Below, one piece after another: positions 1-14,247 of a stretch of DNA of 62,500 bases (positions are counted from its first letter, which is position 1; each line of letters starts with the position of its first letter). Position numbers and translations under genes: made by a program. The notes under the pieces are model-generated. The model was not told the DNA's origin. It ran no database searches and worked only from the letters and a program-made list of their open reading frames with translations. Source of the stretch: Sphaeroforma sirkka (taxonomy: Eukaryota > Opisthokonta > Ichthyosporea > Ichthyophonida); NCBI GenBank assembly GCA_001586965.3, contig LUCW03001414.1, forward strand, positions 22,501 to 85,000, given 5' to 3'.

Positions 1-1518
1 ATTTCTATTGAAGAAATTATCGAAATACAATTTCTATGCAGCGGCGAAAACGGGACAGGTGCTGTGGAGCTGCTGGAAGCGAAATCTAACGGGGTGGCCA
101 ATGATAGCGATATCGGCTCCGATTGCACAATAGTTGAGCCAGTGAAAGTTGAGTCTAACTCTGTAGTAAATGGGAAAGCTGAAATCGTGGATTGTAAATT
201 ATTGTCTTCTGCTTCGGAGGCGATTAGAGTAGACAGGCCTACAACTACTGCCGTTACAGATGAGACTGAAGTTACGATACCGATCGCAATAACTCCCGAG
301 GAAAGTCTGCCTCTCGAGAAGGAATGTAAGGATGCGCACGCAGATATAATTGTGTTGGATGGCAGTCCAGTGAAACCGGAGGCACAGCCGAAATCGGCGG
401 CACCGCCTCCATTGAGCTCCGTGTCGAAGATGATGCCTCTGGCGAATAGCGATATCAAGGGTGTATTTGACAGCAACATAGAACTCACGCTCAGGTACAA
501 ACACGATGACGTGCAATCAATACCTGTTGTCTCGACCACTGTCCCGACAACCACTATCCCGACCCCACCCGTGCACCTTCAGGGAACACAGGTTCCCCAC
601 ATCGCCGCTTCTGCACTGCCGCCGCAACTTCGTGCGTATTCGCGTGCTCGCACTACTATCACAGACGTACTACTTCCACAGCAACCGCAAACACAAGATG
701 TCCAACGCCATCTCAACGGGCAGCAACAAACACAAGCACACGTACAGTCATCACAGATAGATACCAGCTTACAGAAACAACCTACGGCGCGCACGGTGTT
801 CCATTCACATCCAGCTGAGCCAACACCAACACAGGTACTGTCCTCAGTTTTTTAGCATGGTGTGTTTACAACTACCATACACGCTCATGTTATGCTATTG
901 CCTTTTGTGGAAAACGAATGTTATATATCAGAGCGTACTGACTAAATTTGTTCGCTCATACAATGTTCCTGATGTTTATTGTAAAATCTCTACCTCATGG
1001 CCTCGTATGCTTGCGACTGCAAGCCCGTGAAATTAACAATCGCCTATAAATATCAGCAATATCGCGACTATGACTCATGTGCTTGAATCGTAGCTGCTTA
1101 GTTGTCGAATCTGCCGTGTTTGCCATGTATCTTCGTTCTTTCAATTTCACTCGTGAGACATGAATGCGTCTTTTGCAATAATTTACAAGCATTGCCCCTC
1201 ATGTGTTGATTGAATAGCCGTTCTGTAGCGAAAATTTGTTACCGGCACATACTGTAGCTGTTGTCTGAGGCGCAGATATTTTCGAGACACTGCTGCAGCC
1301 AATTGACCCTTAGCTACGGTCCGCGATGTACAGGATGTGCCGTCTACACCCAATGAAACACCTGATGCACAGACGACAGCGCAAGCGCAGAAGAGAGTCA
1401 ACGAAGACACACAGGTATTCTTTTTTTATAGGAGCGGAGCTCACACTTACGCAAGGTATGCGCGATAAGTTTATTGTACACAAAAATATGCACATTTTCA
1501 TGCACACACGCACGAGTA

Positions 1519-1581
<63 letters not shown>

Positions 1582-1632
1582 TATATATAAATATATAAAG
1601 TATACCTATTCATATGCTTACACACATGTACG

Positions 1633-1670
<38 letters not shown>

Positions 1671-1689
1671 CACACACACACACACACAT

Positions 1690-1727
<38 letters not shown>

Positions 1728-4700
1728 TGCTGTTTATATATTTGTATATATACTTATATTTCCATAGATGTACGTGTATATACATATCTATATTTATATG
1801 TACATATACTCATGTCTATATATCTGTATATATACATATAGCTGGCTCAGTGCCTATGCCCGCTTGCCATGATCACCCTGTCGGATGTGGTTTTCAAAAT
1901 CGTGTCTTGAGGTTTATCGATTTACGGATTGTGGTTCGAATTGTATAAGCTAAGAAGTGCGATAACAGGCCAAAGTCATTTCTATTTCAATATTCATATA
2001 TGTAATCGATTCGCTGATCTGCAACGCTCGTATTCTAATTGAAAATAAAAATGATGGAACTAATGTTACAGGAGACAAAGAGACCGAAAAAGAAGATTAA
2101 GAAATTGGTATGTCATCTTAGTGCATACCACCACTGCACTCGTATACTGTGAAATATCTTTTTTGGTTTGAAAGCGTTCGTGACTCCCAGCGCTGAAGAA
2201 TATACCCTGGCGTATATGATCATAGCGTCTCCGCGTATGCAACGTGGCATGTTCATTCCTGGCAGTGTGCCCCACTTGTTACAGTCGTAATCAATAGTGC
2301 TACATCTTCATCATTTCGTTGTATCAAGATGGAGTGTCTTCAAAAACTTGTCGTGTAGTGCTTTTGTTTTCTCCACGAGTATCAGCGTACAATGCTCGAT
2401 ATTGATCTTTGATATATGTACGCTGTTGGTTGAACAGACTCCCAAGCAGTTGCAGAAGCAACAGGACGACGAGAAAGCATTGCTGGCCGTGACAACACGT
2501 GCCCTGAAGTTAAATCCCGCTCTCGCAGCGTACTACCATTTATGGGGCGAAGTGCTGAAGATAGAAGCCAAAACCGTAGACGAAAGAGGTCTTCAGAATC
2601 TTAGGGTAAGTTTACCCTCATCGCCCACCCAGTTATGGAGACGTCATCGTGCCAGCTAGCATATTCGTGTTTTAGTAATCTCAGCACGCACATTTTCGAG
2701 ACTTCGATCATATGTACTGTAGTGATTATCTCATTTCGCAACTAAAAACCGCTTGCCACAAGCGCTGCTTTCTAGGGCTCAGCATTGTCTAGCAGGAACA
2801 TGGAAATTTTTTATGTTGTTCTCAGTTTCACATTGAAGGCCAAGCCACAATGTACCCTCTGCAATCTCTGTGTTTCCTATATCTTGTCGGGTCGGTGCGT
2901 TAAAGATATGGCCGGCTGTTGCAGCATTCTTTTTTTTCACTTTTAACGACATCTGTTAATCTGTGATTATAAACGCCCTGTACAATATTTTCGCAGACCA
3001 AGACTCCGGACGCGCTTTTATATGATGGTTTTCTCGTCATCGGAGCTTCGGCAACAAAGTTCAACTCTCAGCTGCAGTTCCGCTTTGGTAAGTAGTGTGC
3101 AAAGGGAATTGTGGCTTTTGTATTTAATGTGATCGTTGTATGAAATCATGAGTTTCGCTTCATTAGCGCCCTACTTGAGAGCATGCATCTGATTGTGTAT
3201 TCGCATAGTCTTTTAAAATACCTAACAATCGAGTCGTGATCATGGTACTTGTACAAATAAACAGAGTAATTATTTCATCATCCCGCTTTTGAGTCGTACA
3301 CTTCTACGGTACATCCACGGATTGCAGTAAGTCTGAATATTTTGAGCAGTGTTTATCGCATGGTCTAGACATACATACACCTACGTTTTGTGAATTTGAT
3401 ATAGAGTATAGTCCTGATTATATTGGGCTTGGCTTGCTGGGCATTCACCAGAAGCGCAGAGCGAGTATTGCCACTCATTGGCACATCTTTGCGACGCTCA
3501 ATGTTCCTATACTCCGTGATTCATCTTGTTAAGATTGTGTACTAGACAGTTTTTGCAGTGAATTGTTAGTCCCAGATCTGATATGCAGATAGCGATGACC
3601 GTCTTGTAACTTTATGTGAACAGCCATCTAACAACGACACGTCTATTTTAACCGTTGTGCGCGGTTATTTATCCACTATTTAATATTATATGGCTGGGTT
3701 GCAGATGACAGTCGGAGAGTCAAATTTTGGCCTGGGGATATAGTATTTGTCACACGCACCGACTTGGCCAAGCACGTGCGCATCTCCAAGGGGACTGTTG
3801 AGCGGTGCTCAAACGGTTCCATTGTTGCGTCTATGATGGAGGAACCGGCCGACATCTTGGTAAATTTCTCGCTGCATTCATTCTCAGTGACAATGTTTTG
3901 CCCTAGGCCTATATGTATCTGCACTTTTATCTTTACTAAGGAACTTGTAGAGTTTGGTTGATTTTCTTGTCGATATGCAAATAAGATGTTCATTCTTGAC
4001 ACGTGTAGTAGTTTGGTAGTTCTTTTTGTTGGATCTGTGTCTGATATTTTACAAGACGTAGCCTTTCTCGTGTTGCACTGGTCTTTGTTGACTTGATTTC
4101 ACTAAATTTATATTTCGCACGCCTTCTAACAGCGCTCGTTGTAAATTGTATTTTTTTTTGTCACTTTCGAATCTCTTCAGAATGGCAAATGGAATTTGTA
4201 TAGATTACAGAGCTCTACAGCCGAACAGCGAGTTAAAGATGCGATGAATATATTTACCTCTCAATCGTACGAAGGTATGTCACAGCACACGTTTGTCATG
4301 TTAGTCGTCCTATTTACTCTGTGGTTATCACTCTAAATATCTCATAGGATGCTTTATCGAACCATATCCGTGCTGGTTTCAATTTTAACTTTCTCCTCAA
4401 TTGTGGGCATTGCAATCGTGTGACATTACTCGCTTTTTTTTTTTGGAAGACTTAGCGATTATTTTCGTATCAGCTGACTAGTGATGAAAGAATGCAATCC
4501 ATGTCCTCCCTGTGTACACAACCTGTGGACTCTGTACCATATAGTCAGTGCCTTTTCTGGTTTATCGCTTACTCGTATAACCTTCTTCTGTCTGGGCTTG
4601 CAGGTCCAGACTGGCTGCGTACCTTGGTAGTGCCTACTGGAATCCACATGCTGTCCGAAGGCAAGCAATCGTCCGATCCTGCTTTTGGCGTAAGTCGCAA

Positions 4701-7700
4701 ACCACAAGTCTCGTAGTATGGTTTCGAATTGTCTTACACGTGCGCGCACGGTATCACCACGTTGTGTGGACGGCCCAATCTAGTTTACTTTATTCTATTT
4801 GTGTAGCCATCTTTGAAGGCCTCATCCCTGCTGTGGGTGTTATTAGATCCCATTTGAATTATTTACCATCAAATGAACGCCTGTCTCACACTTCTGTCTA
4901 TTGTGCAGTAGCTTTGTGCTTAAGGTTTCGGTCAAAATGAGTACATCATACATCAAATTTTTGAGACACGAATAGCATCGCTATAGATTCGCTGATTAGA
5001 TTTGTATATATAGTTGTTCGGAATGCTTCCAGACCACTTGTAGCGTAAATAATTCTCACAATGTTTTCAAGCGATTTCAGAATTGTTTCCGTGAATAGGT
5101 TGTGTGAAGTATCTTTGGCAGGCATGTTTTACTGTGACTGGGTCTAGGATAAAGTGAGTCAAATACACCCGTTGAGCACGACTATAATACGAGTTTACAC
5201 AACTTCAAAGCTTTCTTCATGAAGAAAAACTTAAAATATATAACCAATCCGAGAAACTGACAAGCCTCCAATGACGTATTTATGGGCCACAGGTCTGCCT
5301 GGTCAAAATTCCAGCCAAATCAAGTGGCACCAAGGGCATTCCCGGTGTGGGGTCGCGGCAGACGTCTACAAGTGTGGCGCAGAGTATGAAGGTGTGTTCG
5401 GTGCATCTTCTGTGCACCCACGGGTGAGCTTGTGTGTTTTCATTTCTCTAGTGGTCATGACATCTGCAGTTGGCATCGCCCTTCACTTTGCGTTAGTGGT
5501 GCTGCACTCTAGAATCATGATATATTCATAATCTGACTTCTTTCCAACCATCACGCCTCGATATTACTCATAAATGTATTGGATATTCTCGAGTGCGTTT
5601 CTATTGGGCTGCCTAACTTTCCTTTGAATGCGGTGAATTTATTTTTTCTGTTAACCTTTACGTTAGTCAATGGATCAGGACAAAGCTTTCATAGCGTAGG
5701 CGAAGGAGCTGCCAACACCTGGTCATTTTTTTTTTGAGCATTCCTTGAATAATGAATTCTGCAATCACAGCGGGTACTCAAGCCCGCCCAAGTGAAGATT
5801 GTGAACGAAATTATGAACGGCACTGATGGTGGAGCAAGAAAAATGAATATCTCACAACGAAAGGTATTTGAACGGCTGATGTTTCAACTGTATTTCCGTA
5901 CGCGCATTCATAGTGCCTACGTCGTGAACTTGAACACGTGATGCTGAGCAAACCACTATATTTATTGGAGATATTACGAAACAGTCCTAACTAAGCAATG
6001 CATACACACTAGCGAATTCATATGTATATTGGTATACATGTTTCACTACTTGCTAAAAGCGTATGTAGACTATCTCGTAAACTGATGTGCTTCGTTTTCG
6101 AGATGGTGGTCAAAAGTGCGTAGACTGGATTTCCAATAGTATATCGCGTGCCTGTCGCGCACGCGTAGGACCCCAGACAACCATCTGTGGTTGCGGCAGT
6201 ATCCGGTACCATCTCATTTGTGCCGCATTCGCAGCGTATTTTGTGCGAACTTTTGCCGATTGTTTACGTAGCCCGCTGTGTTTGACACCGCTCAATTTTC
6301 TTTGCCCAGGCTGTGATGGCTACACTATCCTCTAATTTCTCACTGATCGATGGTCCTCCGGGTACTGGAAAGACGCATACGTCTGTGGGGCTGGTCAGAG
6401 CATGGTATGTACGTGTGAATTGCTGCACTATGTGTCTGATCCCGACCACAGTGCTAGAACTTACTCTGACATGTGTGTATTCGTGCTCTTTATGAGGAAG
6501 TGGTGTTGTGTGAGGGTATGGTATCGTACAGGTGGAACTTATATGTCTATTTTATGCATTCATGTTTCTTGTATCTGGTCGCCATACTTCTCTGTCTGTG
6601 GCGAGCACAAAGTTCTGCAGTATGTAACACATCATAAGGATACTAGCGATTTATACCGCACAATGGCATCATTCATTGACACTCCTGTAGCAAGATCATG
6701 CGTAAGGGTATACACATATACGCATGAGGGTTTCCATACTGTATTAGTTGCATACATTCACAAATATGACTTTTCAGTAACTATGAATACACACGTATGC
6801 ATATTTATACGCAAATACGTGAATATACACCGCCATTTGGGTACCTATATGAGGTTTTACTCGCAACTCGACTATTTGATATACTCACAACTCGCCTATT
6901 TTACATACTCACGCCATCGCTGGTAGGCGTCGGCTATATGAGAACGAAGGTCCAGTATTGGTTGTAGCGCAGAGTCACACAGCCGCTGATCAGATTTTGA
7001 CTCGTCTGATGGATTCCGGGGTATGTATACGCGCCTGCGATGAAAAGTGTTGGCGTGTATACTTCAGCTCAGGTTGAGCTATACTGTGTGTGGTTGTGTG
7101 AATATGCGCAAGTGTACAGTGGACTAAGTTTCTGCTCGTATAGCACATACTTCGAGCTTGTGTTGTGTCTTCATATGTTGCTCACAGACGTCCAGTTTAC
7201 GATGACTGTTGTTCTTAGTCGTATATACGTATGTCCATCGAAATTGCCGATAGCATGTGACAAGATCTCTATAAATTCGCAAGGAATCGGGTTGAAAGTC
7301 CCCGCGACAAACATGGCTCATCATCTATTAACGGCCATAATATCACGAAAAGCAGTACTTACAGCGTCATCTTAGCAATCACTCAAAAGTCACATGTCGA
7401 CTGAGTACATTATCGTGAGAATGTCAGCATTCCCGTAGAATGCGGTTTCACACAGAATCTTGTGTAAACTTTTTAAGACGAATTATAAGTAGCGGCCTCT
7501 GAATGAAATCACATGAATGAGAAAAGACACATGCCAGAAGACGCGTTACACTACTTGTTTTCTTCGATTGTAGCAGTGTAACCATTTCTGCAGTGCCATT
7601 TATTCGTTGCCCGCGTTTCCATCAAACTATGATACAGCTGCGCACTTCGCGCATTGGGTTCTCTGCGAAGGTGTCCGTGGACGTACATTCAGTGATGCTG

Positions 7701-10700
7701 GAGACGCTCATGGGGGAAGATCCCACCATAAACAAAATAGAAACCGAGAGGTAAGTTTTGCACACACATGTACATATGTGTATCTGAAATTTTGAATTGA
7801 ACATTGCAGTCAAGCAGCTGATATGCTTGTGGTATATACGGATGAGTGTACGGACCTGCATACGCAATCTTACGTGCAGTGAATACTAAAAAGATCTATC
7901 TATATACCAAAAGAAAAAGGCATATTTTGACGTGGGGGTTTTTAGGAGATTGTTCATGACCGGCACGTCCTTCTCCTCAGTCCTGAAGACCTCATTTTGC
8001 TTGTCAAACACACAGAACGAAGATTTTGCGACAGTTGGAAACTACGTTCGAACTTAAACAGAAAACATCACTTTTGAACCGCTTAGAAGTTCTGAAGGCG
8101 AATGAAAAAAAGGTACGCATTCTATTGCTTGCTGCTGTAAGCACGTACGTGTATTGGTTGAAAATATTGTTTTGCAACAGATGCGCAAGCATATATACAT
8201 TGAGAGCATTTTTTTTTTGAAGTGTAGCTTTATTTGCTGATATGGTGCATTGATGGCTCGTAATCATAGGGACGTTGGCTATGGTACATTTCCATTGCTG
8301 TGTAGTGTCTTCAGGCCCATAGGCTCATGAATACTACATATGAAATAAGCGCGTATGCGACTCTCTTTGTTAGCTACAATAGACGAGCACACAATATAAT
8401 TATATGAATACAATGTATGTCATACACTTGCTGCAAATACAGCATCTTTAAGTGAACGGCATTTCTAGTGTAAGCTTACACCCATCCATATGCTAAGGTA
8501 CGGCTGTAGTACGTGTATTCACCTTCGAATATACTTGGTATGGTACCGTCTCGACGTTCTTGATCACCGTGTATGATTTTGACAGTTTTCTGTAGCTCCC
8601 TGCCCTAATTCGGATAACGTATGTCGAATACTTCTAGAGCACTTGTGCCACTCAAATGTCAACTCAAACTTGCCTAATTGTGGTATCACCTGCTTACATG
8701 AATGCTTCAGCAATATCTTGTCATTCTAGCGAAAACTATTCACATACCGATATCTCTGTCTTATTCCGTTCGATTGCCCTGCACTGCCTTTCGATAGGCT
8801 ATCAATTCCATCTTGTCAGGCCTCGATGTGGTATGCTGCACATGTATGGGTGCAGGTGAGAAAATCCTTCACAACATCAAATTTGGATTGGTGGTGGTCG
8901 ACGAGTGCACAAATAGTACCGAACCAGATGTGCTGGTGACACTAACTAAGGCCAGGAAAGACGGTCAGGTGAGCAATCAATGCATGCTATATTATATTTT
9001 CCCATGGCTACCTTTACAAATTGAAGTATGTATGCTCTACGTTGTAGATTTACCGTATATGCTTTGACTATCGGAACACGACGTATGATTCTACTATGCG
9101 AGCACACCGTACAAGGTTTTGCATGTAAACACCATGCATACGGATACCACTCAATTCATTTGGTGGTACGCATACATGCTAAGTGTTCATTTGTCAGGGT
9201 TCTAATTCGTCGATGTGCAACTCACTTGTCATTTTGCTCACTTTCGTAAAAGTATACTAATCGCTCGAATGTAATTATATTACTTACTAAAATGTAACTA
9301 TAGCTATAAGCTTGTTCGAAGTTTACTACATCGCATAAATTAAATCGCATTACATCTCCACAGGTGGTGTTGATTGGCGATCACAGACAGCTGCCGCCCA
9401 CCGTCATGACTCAGGATCCCAAGGCAATGCGTTTTCTCAATTTGTCGCTCTTCGAACGACTGAGAAATCTGAAGACGGGTATGACCGTCTGCACATCCTG
9501 CACTGCATTTAGCCAAACCACACAATGTCTACAAAATCAGCACGTCCCAGACAGAGCATTAAATTTGGATGTGTCCTGTATGATGGGTCGCTAAGCGTAT
9601 CAAATTAGTGTTCCCTTGATTAAGTGGACCACCTATTATATTTTGAGAATGTGAATTGTTCTCAACTTCGTTGCACCGTATTCTGATACACTACCAATGT
9701 CTTCCCATGTTTTGCACTGTAGACCCACCGGCAGCGCTGCCCAAAGTGCACGCAATTGCCAATGAAGTTGCGCTGACTATGTTGGGAATACAGTACCGCA
9801 TGCATCCAGCTATTGCGCAGTGGCCTGCTACCATGTTCTATCCAGAAGGTCTGCACGACGGCGTTCTCGCAAGCCAGGTAATCGGCGTGGCTGACTACAC
9901 ACGTACATGCAGATTTTGACTCTTGCATCGCTTGTTGTCTGCTTGATTTTTTGTGAAGTTATAAGTCCCTTTGCCATCTCATTTCTCCCACAGGCTTCAC
10001 AATAATATCCGTACAAGTCATGGAAAGTGTGTTAAAACTTAGTATGTATGACCGTATATATAATATAGAGGTATACAATTATGTCCCGACTCGTCTAGCA
10101 GCGGCGCACCTCCGCTTAATACTCCTCGTCTCGAGTAAATGACGATTGCCCTCTTACATTTTTATCAGCGTATTGTGTACTACTTCTGGTCATCATTAAA
10201 TCTTATATTGTATACTCGAGAGCCCAATATGTCATACCTGTATCGTAGCGCTCTACACACAACCTTTCGCTATAGTATATGTATTGCATACATCGTAGAA
10301 TTGCACATGAACTGCATAACCCCGTAGGTATGCAAAGTTCATATCATTAGATCTATTTGGTTTGATCATATTGGAAGGTTTTCCACTCAGCCCGCGGGTG
10401 GAAATTATTCTAGTCCAGGCGCGTATGTCAAGTTTTGCGTGTTAGACAATCAGTGTCATCACATATACCGTCTATGCATAACATGTAGAATACAGCATGT
10501 ATCCAAAGAAAAAACATCACTATTTGCACTTGTAAACATGAACAGGAAAACATGATCACATATAAGCACATTTATACATGTCTTCATCGGCATTCAAGTG
10601 ATGTGGTGGATTTACGCCAGTGCATAGAGGAAGGCTGTACAACTACCGACAGTACCGAGGCTATAAAACTATTGTAACGATGATATCGATCCTCAGCATG

Positions 10701-13263
10701 TATACGGACCGATTGTCTTTTCGATCTTCCATCATAACACGCGCCGTGGAGCATGTACGCATAGTACTCGCACTTGCAATCCTAAAATTCTGTGTGCATA
10801 TTCCTGAAATTGCATGCCTATAAAATTACGAGACTTGCACGTAAATATTCTCACACACGTATTCGCTTTCGCGGCTACTTGTGCGCCACGCAATTGGGCA
10901 GAGACTGCCTGTAGATGGCTTCCCCTGGCCCAAATACCAGTCAACTGGCATCAAAGAACAGTGCGAACTCCGAAACGACAAGGAAAACGTGGGCCAAATG
11001 ACAATTGGGAGTGTAGCACCGATACTGGTGATCAACATCGAGGGACAAGAACAGGTATGTCCTCTGCCGCACACTATCGCATGGGATCTTAATCACACAA
11101 TGTAGGGAACGCCCCTCCCGAAAATGCTGAACAATTCGGCACGCTCTTGTCACCATCTTCTTTGATCCTTGAACTGATCAAGAACGAGGAATGTCACGCC
11201 AGTGAAAATTGCAGACTGTGGTTTCAGGGATTACAAACCGCCAATTGTCAATGTCGCCGTTTTGGCAAGCAACCCTTTCTTTCTTTAATATCTGTCTGGG
11301 AGTCAGACAGTCTACATTCACAGGAATATACTCGAGTGTTTGCTTGCTGATCCACATCACAGACAAAAGGGTCTTCCTGGTATAACGATATCGAAGCCCA
11401 GGCATGCAGTGCCATAGTAAGCAAATTGGTGGCGAATGGAATGATTCCCGCAGACATTGGAGTTATCACACCTTACACAGGACAAGTAACCAATATCACC
11501 GAGGTACAGTTCAGCGCTTTTAACACACTATGATGTGTTCATGGTGATGTTGAAGGATGGATATTATATGTTTGTACGCACCCCTTCTAAAGATCGTTAG
11601 TGATACAGTTTTGTACATACTTGCTGAAAGTTATGTACACACTCGTTTAATTAGAGTGAATTCTTGTACAGAATTAAATTATTGCAAAATCTTCTATACT
11701 TTAACTAGACTAGTAAGTCCAACTCCGCCTTGAGCCTCATTTGATATTGTCTGTCAAGATTTTGATCACCACTCCTCTCATTTTGTTCTGTTTATACTAT
11801 TTTTATGATTAACAGAAAATCGACACGTTAGGTACCAAACTACAGACAGTAGCCGCCACACCTGGGGTTCTTAAGGTTTGTTTGTGTATATACTATCAGG
11901 TATAATAGTACTTAGTCTCGTGACAAGTCTCGTACCTTTAATTTGTTGTCAGAGTCGGGGGGTCGTACACAGCTTGTTGTGTGACAAGCGTACAATACAC
12001 ATGGAGTTACACATGCATGTGTTGATACACTTGAGAATGCGTCAATCAGTTTGAAAGACTTGGGTATGATACAGTAACTGAGGAATGAAAGAGTAATTAT
12101 AAACACAGCTCCAAAACATATCCGCGATAGTGCTGGTTTCAGCTGATACTCTACTATTCTAAGAGTATTCACATCATCCGAACATCGATCTAAAAAGCAT
12201 GTATCAGTCTTTTAACGAGTTTAGAGCTTAGTTTTAGTTGTAAAGGGTAAATTTGTGCTCGAACAAAATTTACACTTCTTTGAGTGTGTACACGCACCAG
12301 TTTCTATTGTTTGCACCGGTAAGAGTGAAGCAATCATTATTCTTTATGTTTGATTGTGAAGAAAACTTGTATGCGGATATAGTTTTACTATACACTTCCA
12401 CACATATTCTCACAAGATATATAAAGGTCTTTACATGGTAGAGTATAAAAGAATCCAAAACATGTATGCTTGTTCAAACGAAGATTACTCATATATACTC
12501 ATTTTGTTGTTGTTTTATCTCGTCTTTATTCTTCAACACGCTACAGAATGGGCATGTTGAGGTGCAGACTGTAGACTCGTATCAAGGACGCGAGAAAGAA
12601 GTAATCGTCCTCTCATGTGTGCGTTCGAGTAAAAATACCGGAGTCGGCTTCCTAAAAGATAAACGTCGAATGAATGTAGCTTTGACGAGGGCCAAGCGAG
12701 GGCTGGTCGTACTTGGTATGATATTATATGTCAAAGTCAATGCCAGATATGGATAGCTTTTCAGTTGTGTGCGCTTGTACATATTACACATACCTCATCA
12801 TGCCTGCTCAATCGAGTTGCGCTTCATAATTATACTTTGCGTGCAGTACACGCATTCATAACACGTTCACAATAAGCTTCGGGGTTTATGCATTGCATAC
12901 ATATACTGCAAGTAGTTGTGGTAGCATCTATACGCTTCGTGTTCATGAATGGATTGCAAGCCATTGGAATCTGCTACGGATTTTAAAGGGTCATGTAGTT
13001 AGACAATCCCGTATTCAAGTACTATTAATCTTGAATTTCTCTGTTTATAGACTTATCTAGCATGGACGAGATCGATGGTAGTAAGTGTACCTCCTCATCA
13101 TTCGAACTAGTACACTGCTGATATTAATTCCACAATGTATACTTAAATAACAGCCGACATCAAAACTCTCAACCGCAATGTCAGCTGGAGAACGTACTTG
13201 GCCTGGGCGACGGCCAACGGACTGGTGAAGAACTGGGGGGATGTTGAGGCAGCTATCTGGTGA
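1..13263 (+). CDS. UPF1/SMUBP-2-type SF1B helicase, 5' partial, at least 23 exons
   Basis: An ATP-dependent RNA/DNA helicase of superfamily 1B; relatives act in translation, RNA surveillance or DNA transactions. Exons I place by reading frame and GT-AG sites: <1-834, 1334-1414, 2072-2107, 2438-2605, 2997-3087, 3705-3859, 4181-4274, 4604-4689, 5293-5391, 5771-5863, 6310-6404, 6927-7020, 7638-7750, 8016-8112, 8820-8968, 9364-9478, 9723-9877, 10902-11054, 11363-11503, 11816-11875, 12547-12715, 13051-13080, 13154-13263 (TGA). Motifs seen: Walker A GPPGTGKT (exon at 6310), motif II VVVDEC (8891-8908), GDHRQLPPT (near 9376), QYRMHP (near 9791), VDSYQGRE and NVALTRAKRG (12547 exon). The segment before the core, with GDIVFV and a preceding ERGLQNL, resembles the IGHMBP2 1B-like region. 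Phases agree at all joins except 8112/8820, where a short exon is probably unlocated. The N-terminal exons are Ser/Thr/Pro/Gln-rich with a basic stretch KRPKKKIKK. About 1,070 residues visible; the start lies left of the window. Family sure, subfamily likely. Confidence 0.9.
1525..1726. repeat. (CA)n/(TA)n microsatellites in helicase intron
   Basis: Two compound CA-then-TA simple repeats (about 1525-1575 and 1631-1726) lie in the intron between the exons ending at 1414 and starting at 2072. They give rise to spurious open frames rich in His-Thr and Tyr-Ile. Such tracts are prone to length change; no function is implied. Confidence 0.9.
2072..2107 (+). other. Micro-exon encoding a basic, NLS-like stretch
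   Basis: A 36-base exon of the helicase gene, in phase 0 on both sides, flanked by AG and GTATGT. It encodes twelve residues that include KRPKKKIKK, which fits a classical monopartite nuclear localisation signal. Because it is exactly twelve codons, skipping it would keep the frame, so it could be an optional exon that moves the protein between nucleus and cytoplasm. The exon call is well supported by frame; the optional use is inference. Confidence 0.6.
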
Positions 13264-14247
13264 TCACTTTCCAATCTTCTGACAATGCTATAGGACTCAT
13301 GCATGGCGAAGACTCGGTATTGTCGACTTGTGCTTTGCATATAGCGTGTAATTCCCTCATGGCCCTGAGGCCGAGCTGCCGTTCTTTAGCAGCACTTCAA
13401 CCATGCGCATCTGAACGGAGGACCAATGCTTTTTTGCGTGCAATGTATACGCTTTCAGGAGTCGCTCGTGTCTTGCTGGTAGTGTGTCCCGGAACCAGGT
13501 GGCCAGGGATAATTTCAAGAATTAGTGCTGAATTTTCAGGTCAAATAGCCAGAGACAGCCAGAACGGATAACTCGTTTAGCATGCATGAGCGAAAGTGGT
13601 GGGGTTTGTGTGGTGGTTTTGAGCTGTCACTTATAACTAAGGCTCGTGTGTGATACACGGTCCATAGGCGACTTCTCCACTTCTTCATTTTAGATCCGTT
13701 TTCAATTGGACGCGCAATCGTGGAGGAGTTCAGAACCTGCCTAAGTGACATGCGTTTGCAGGGGAATACTTGTTTGTGGGGGAGTGTAGTAACTGCAGGC
13801 GTACGGGGGCATAGATTACCGAATTTAGTAACTGTATTAATCATTTAGTTGCGTCCTGTGATGATTAGGGAACGCGTGCAGATATGGTCACGGCATAATT
13901 TTGAATAAATGTTCATAGACTGCTAAATCTGTGTGACCATAAAGCTGAAAGGGTTTCACCTTCACCTCTATTGATTTATTTGTTTGAGTTGATGACTATA
14001 CCGATGTCGGCGTCGGTACACGTGAATATCGGGTTTTAGGGAATTATGAACAACAGCCAATTTTGCCAGCATGCTGTGGATTGTATGTCACGTGTCCGCC
14101 CTTTCAAATTGATGCCTGCTATCCAACGTTCTCCGCATCAGCTCATAGTATTGCAGTATCGCCAGTACTTCATACCGAAGTCCTTATCGTACAGCGAATC
14201 GCCTCGCTGCCTATATCTATTTGGAAATTATATACTTGTCCAGAGAT
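13264..14247. other. Convergent intergenic region between helicase and coiled-coil genes
   Basis: About 1 kb between two stop codons of tail-to-tail genes; it must hold both 3' UTRs. An AATAAA on the + strand at 13904-13909 is a possible poly(A) signal of the helicase gene, though it lies far from the stop. Open frames here on both strands are short and show no recognisable domain. I see no further gene. Confidence 0.5.

Noticed and set aside
1310-1948. Open frames rich in His-Thr and Tyr-Ile on both strands
   Set aside because: They are translations of (CA)n and (TA)n microsatellites in an intron.
6402-6926. A 174-codon open frame right after the Walker A exon
   Set aside because: The donor GTATGT at 6405 and the acceptor at 6926 with matching phase show that it is intron; the composition is Tyr/Thr/His-rich, like AT-rich intron sequence.
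11104-11350. Open frame between two helicase exons (ENAEQFGTLL...)
   Set aside because: The flanking exons join in phase into a sequence that is continuous in the family, so no exon is needed here.
13260-13844. Open frames of about 100 codons on both strands after the helicase stop
   Set aside because: No domain, no splice support, and they overlap each other; likely 3' UTR sequence.
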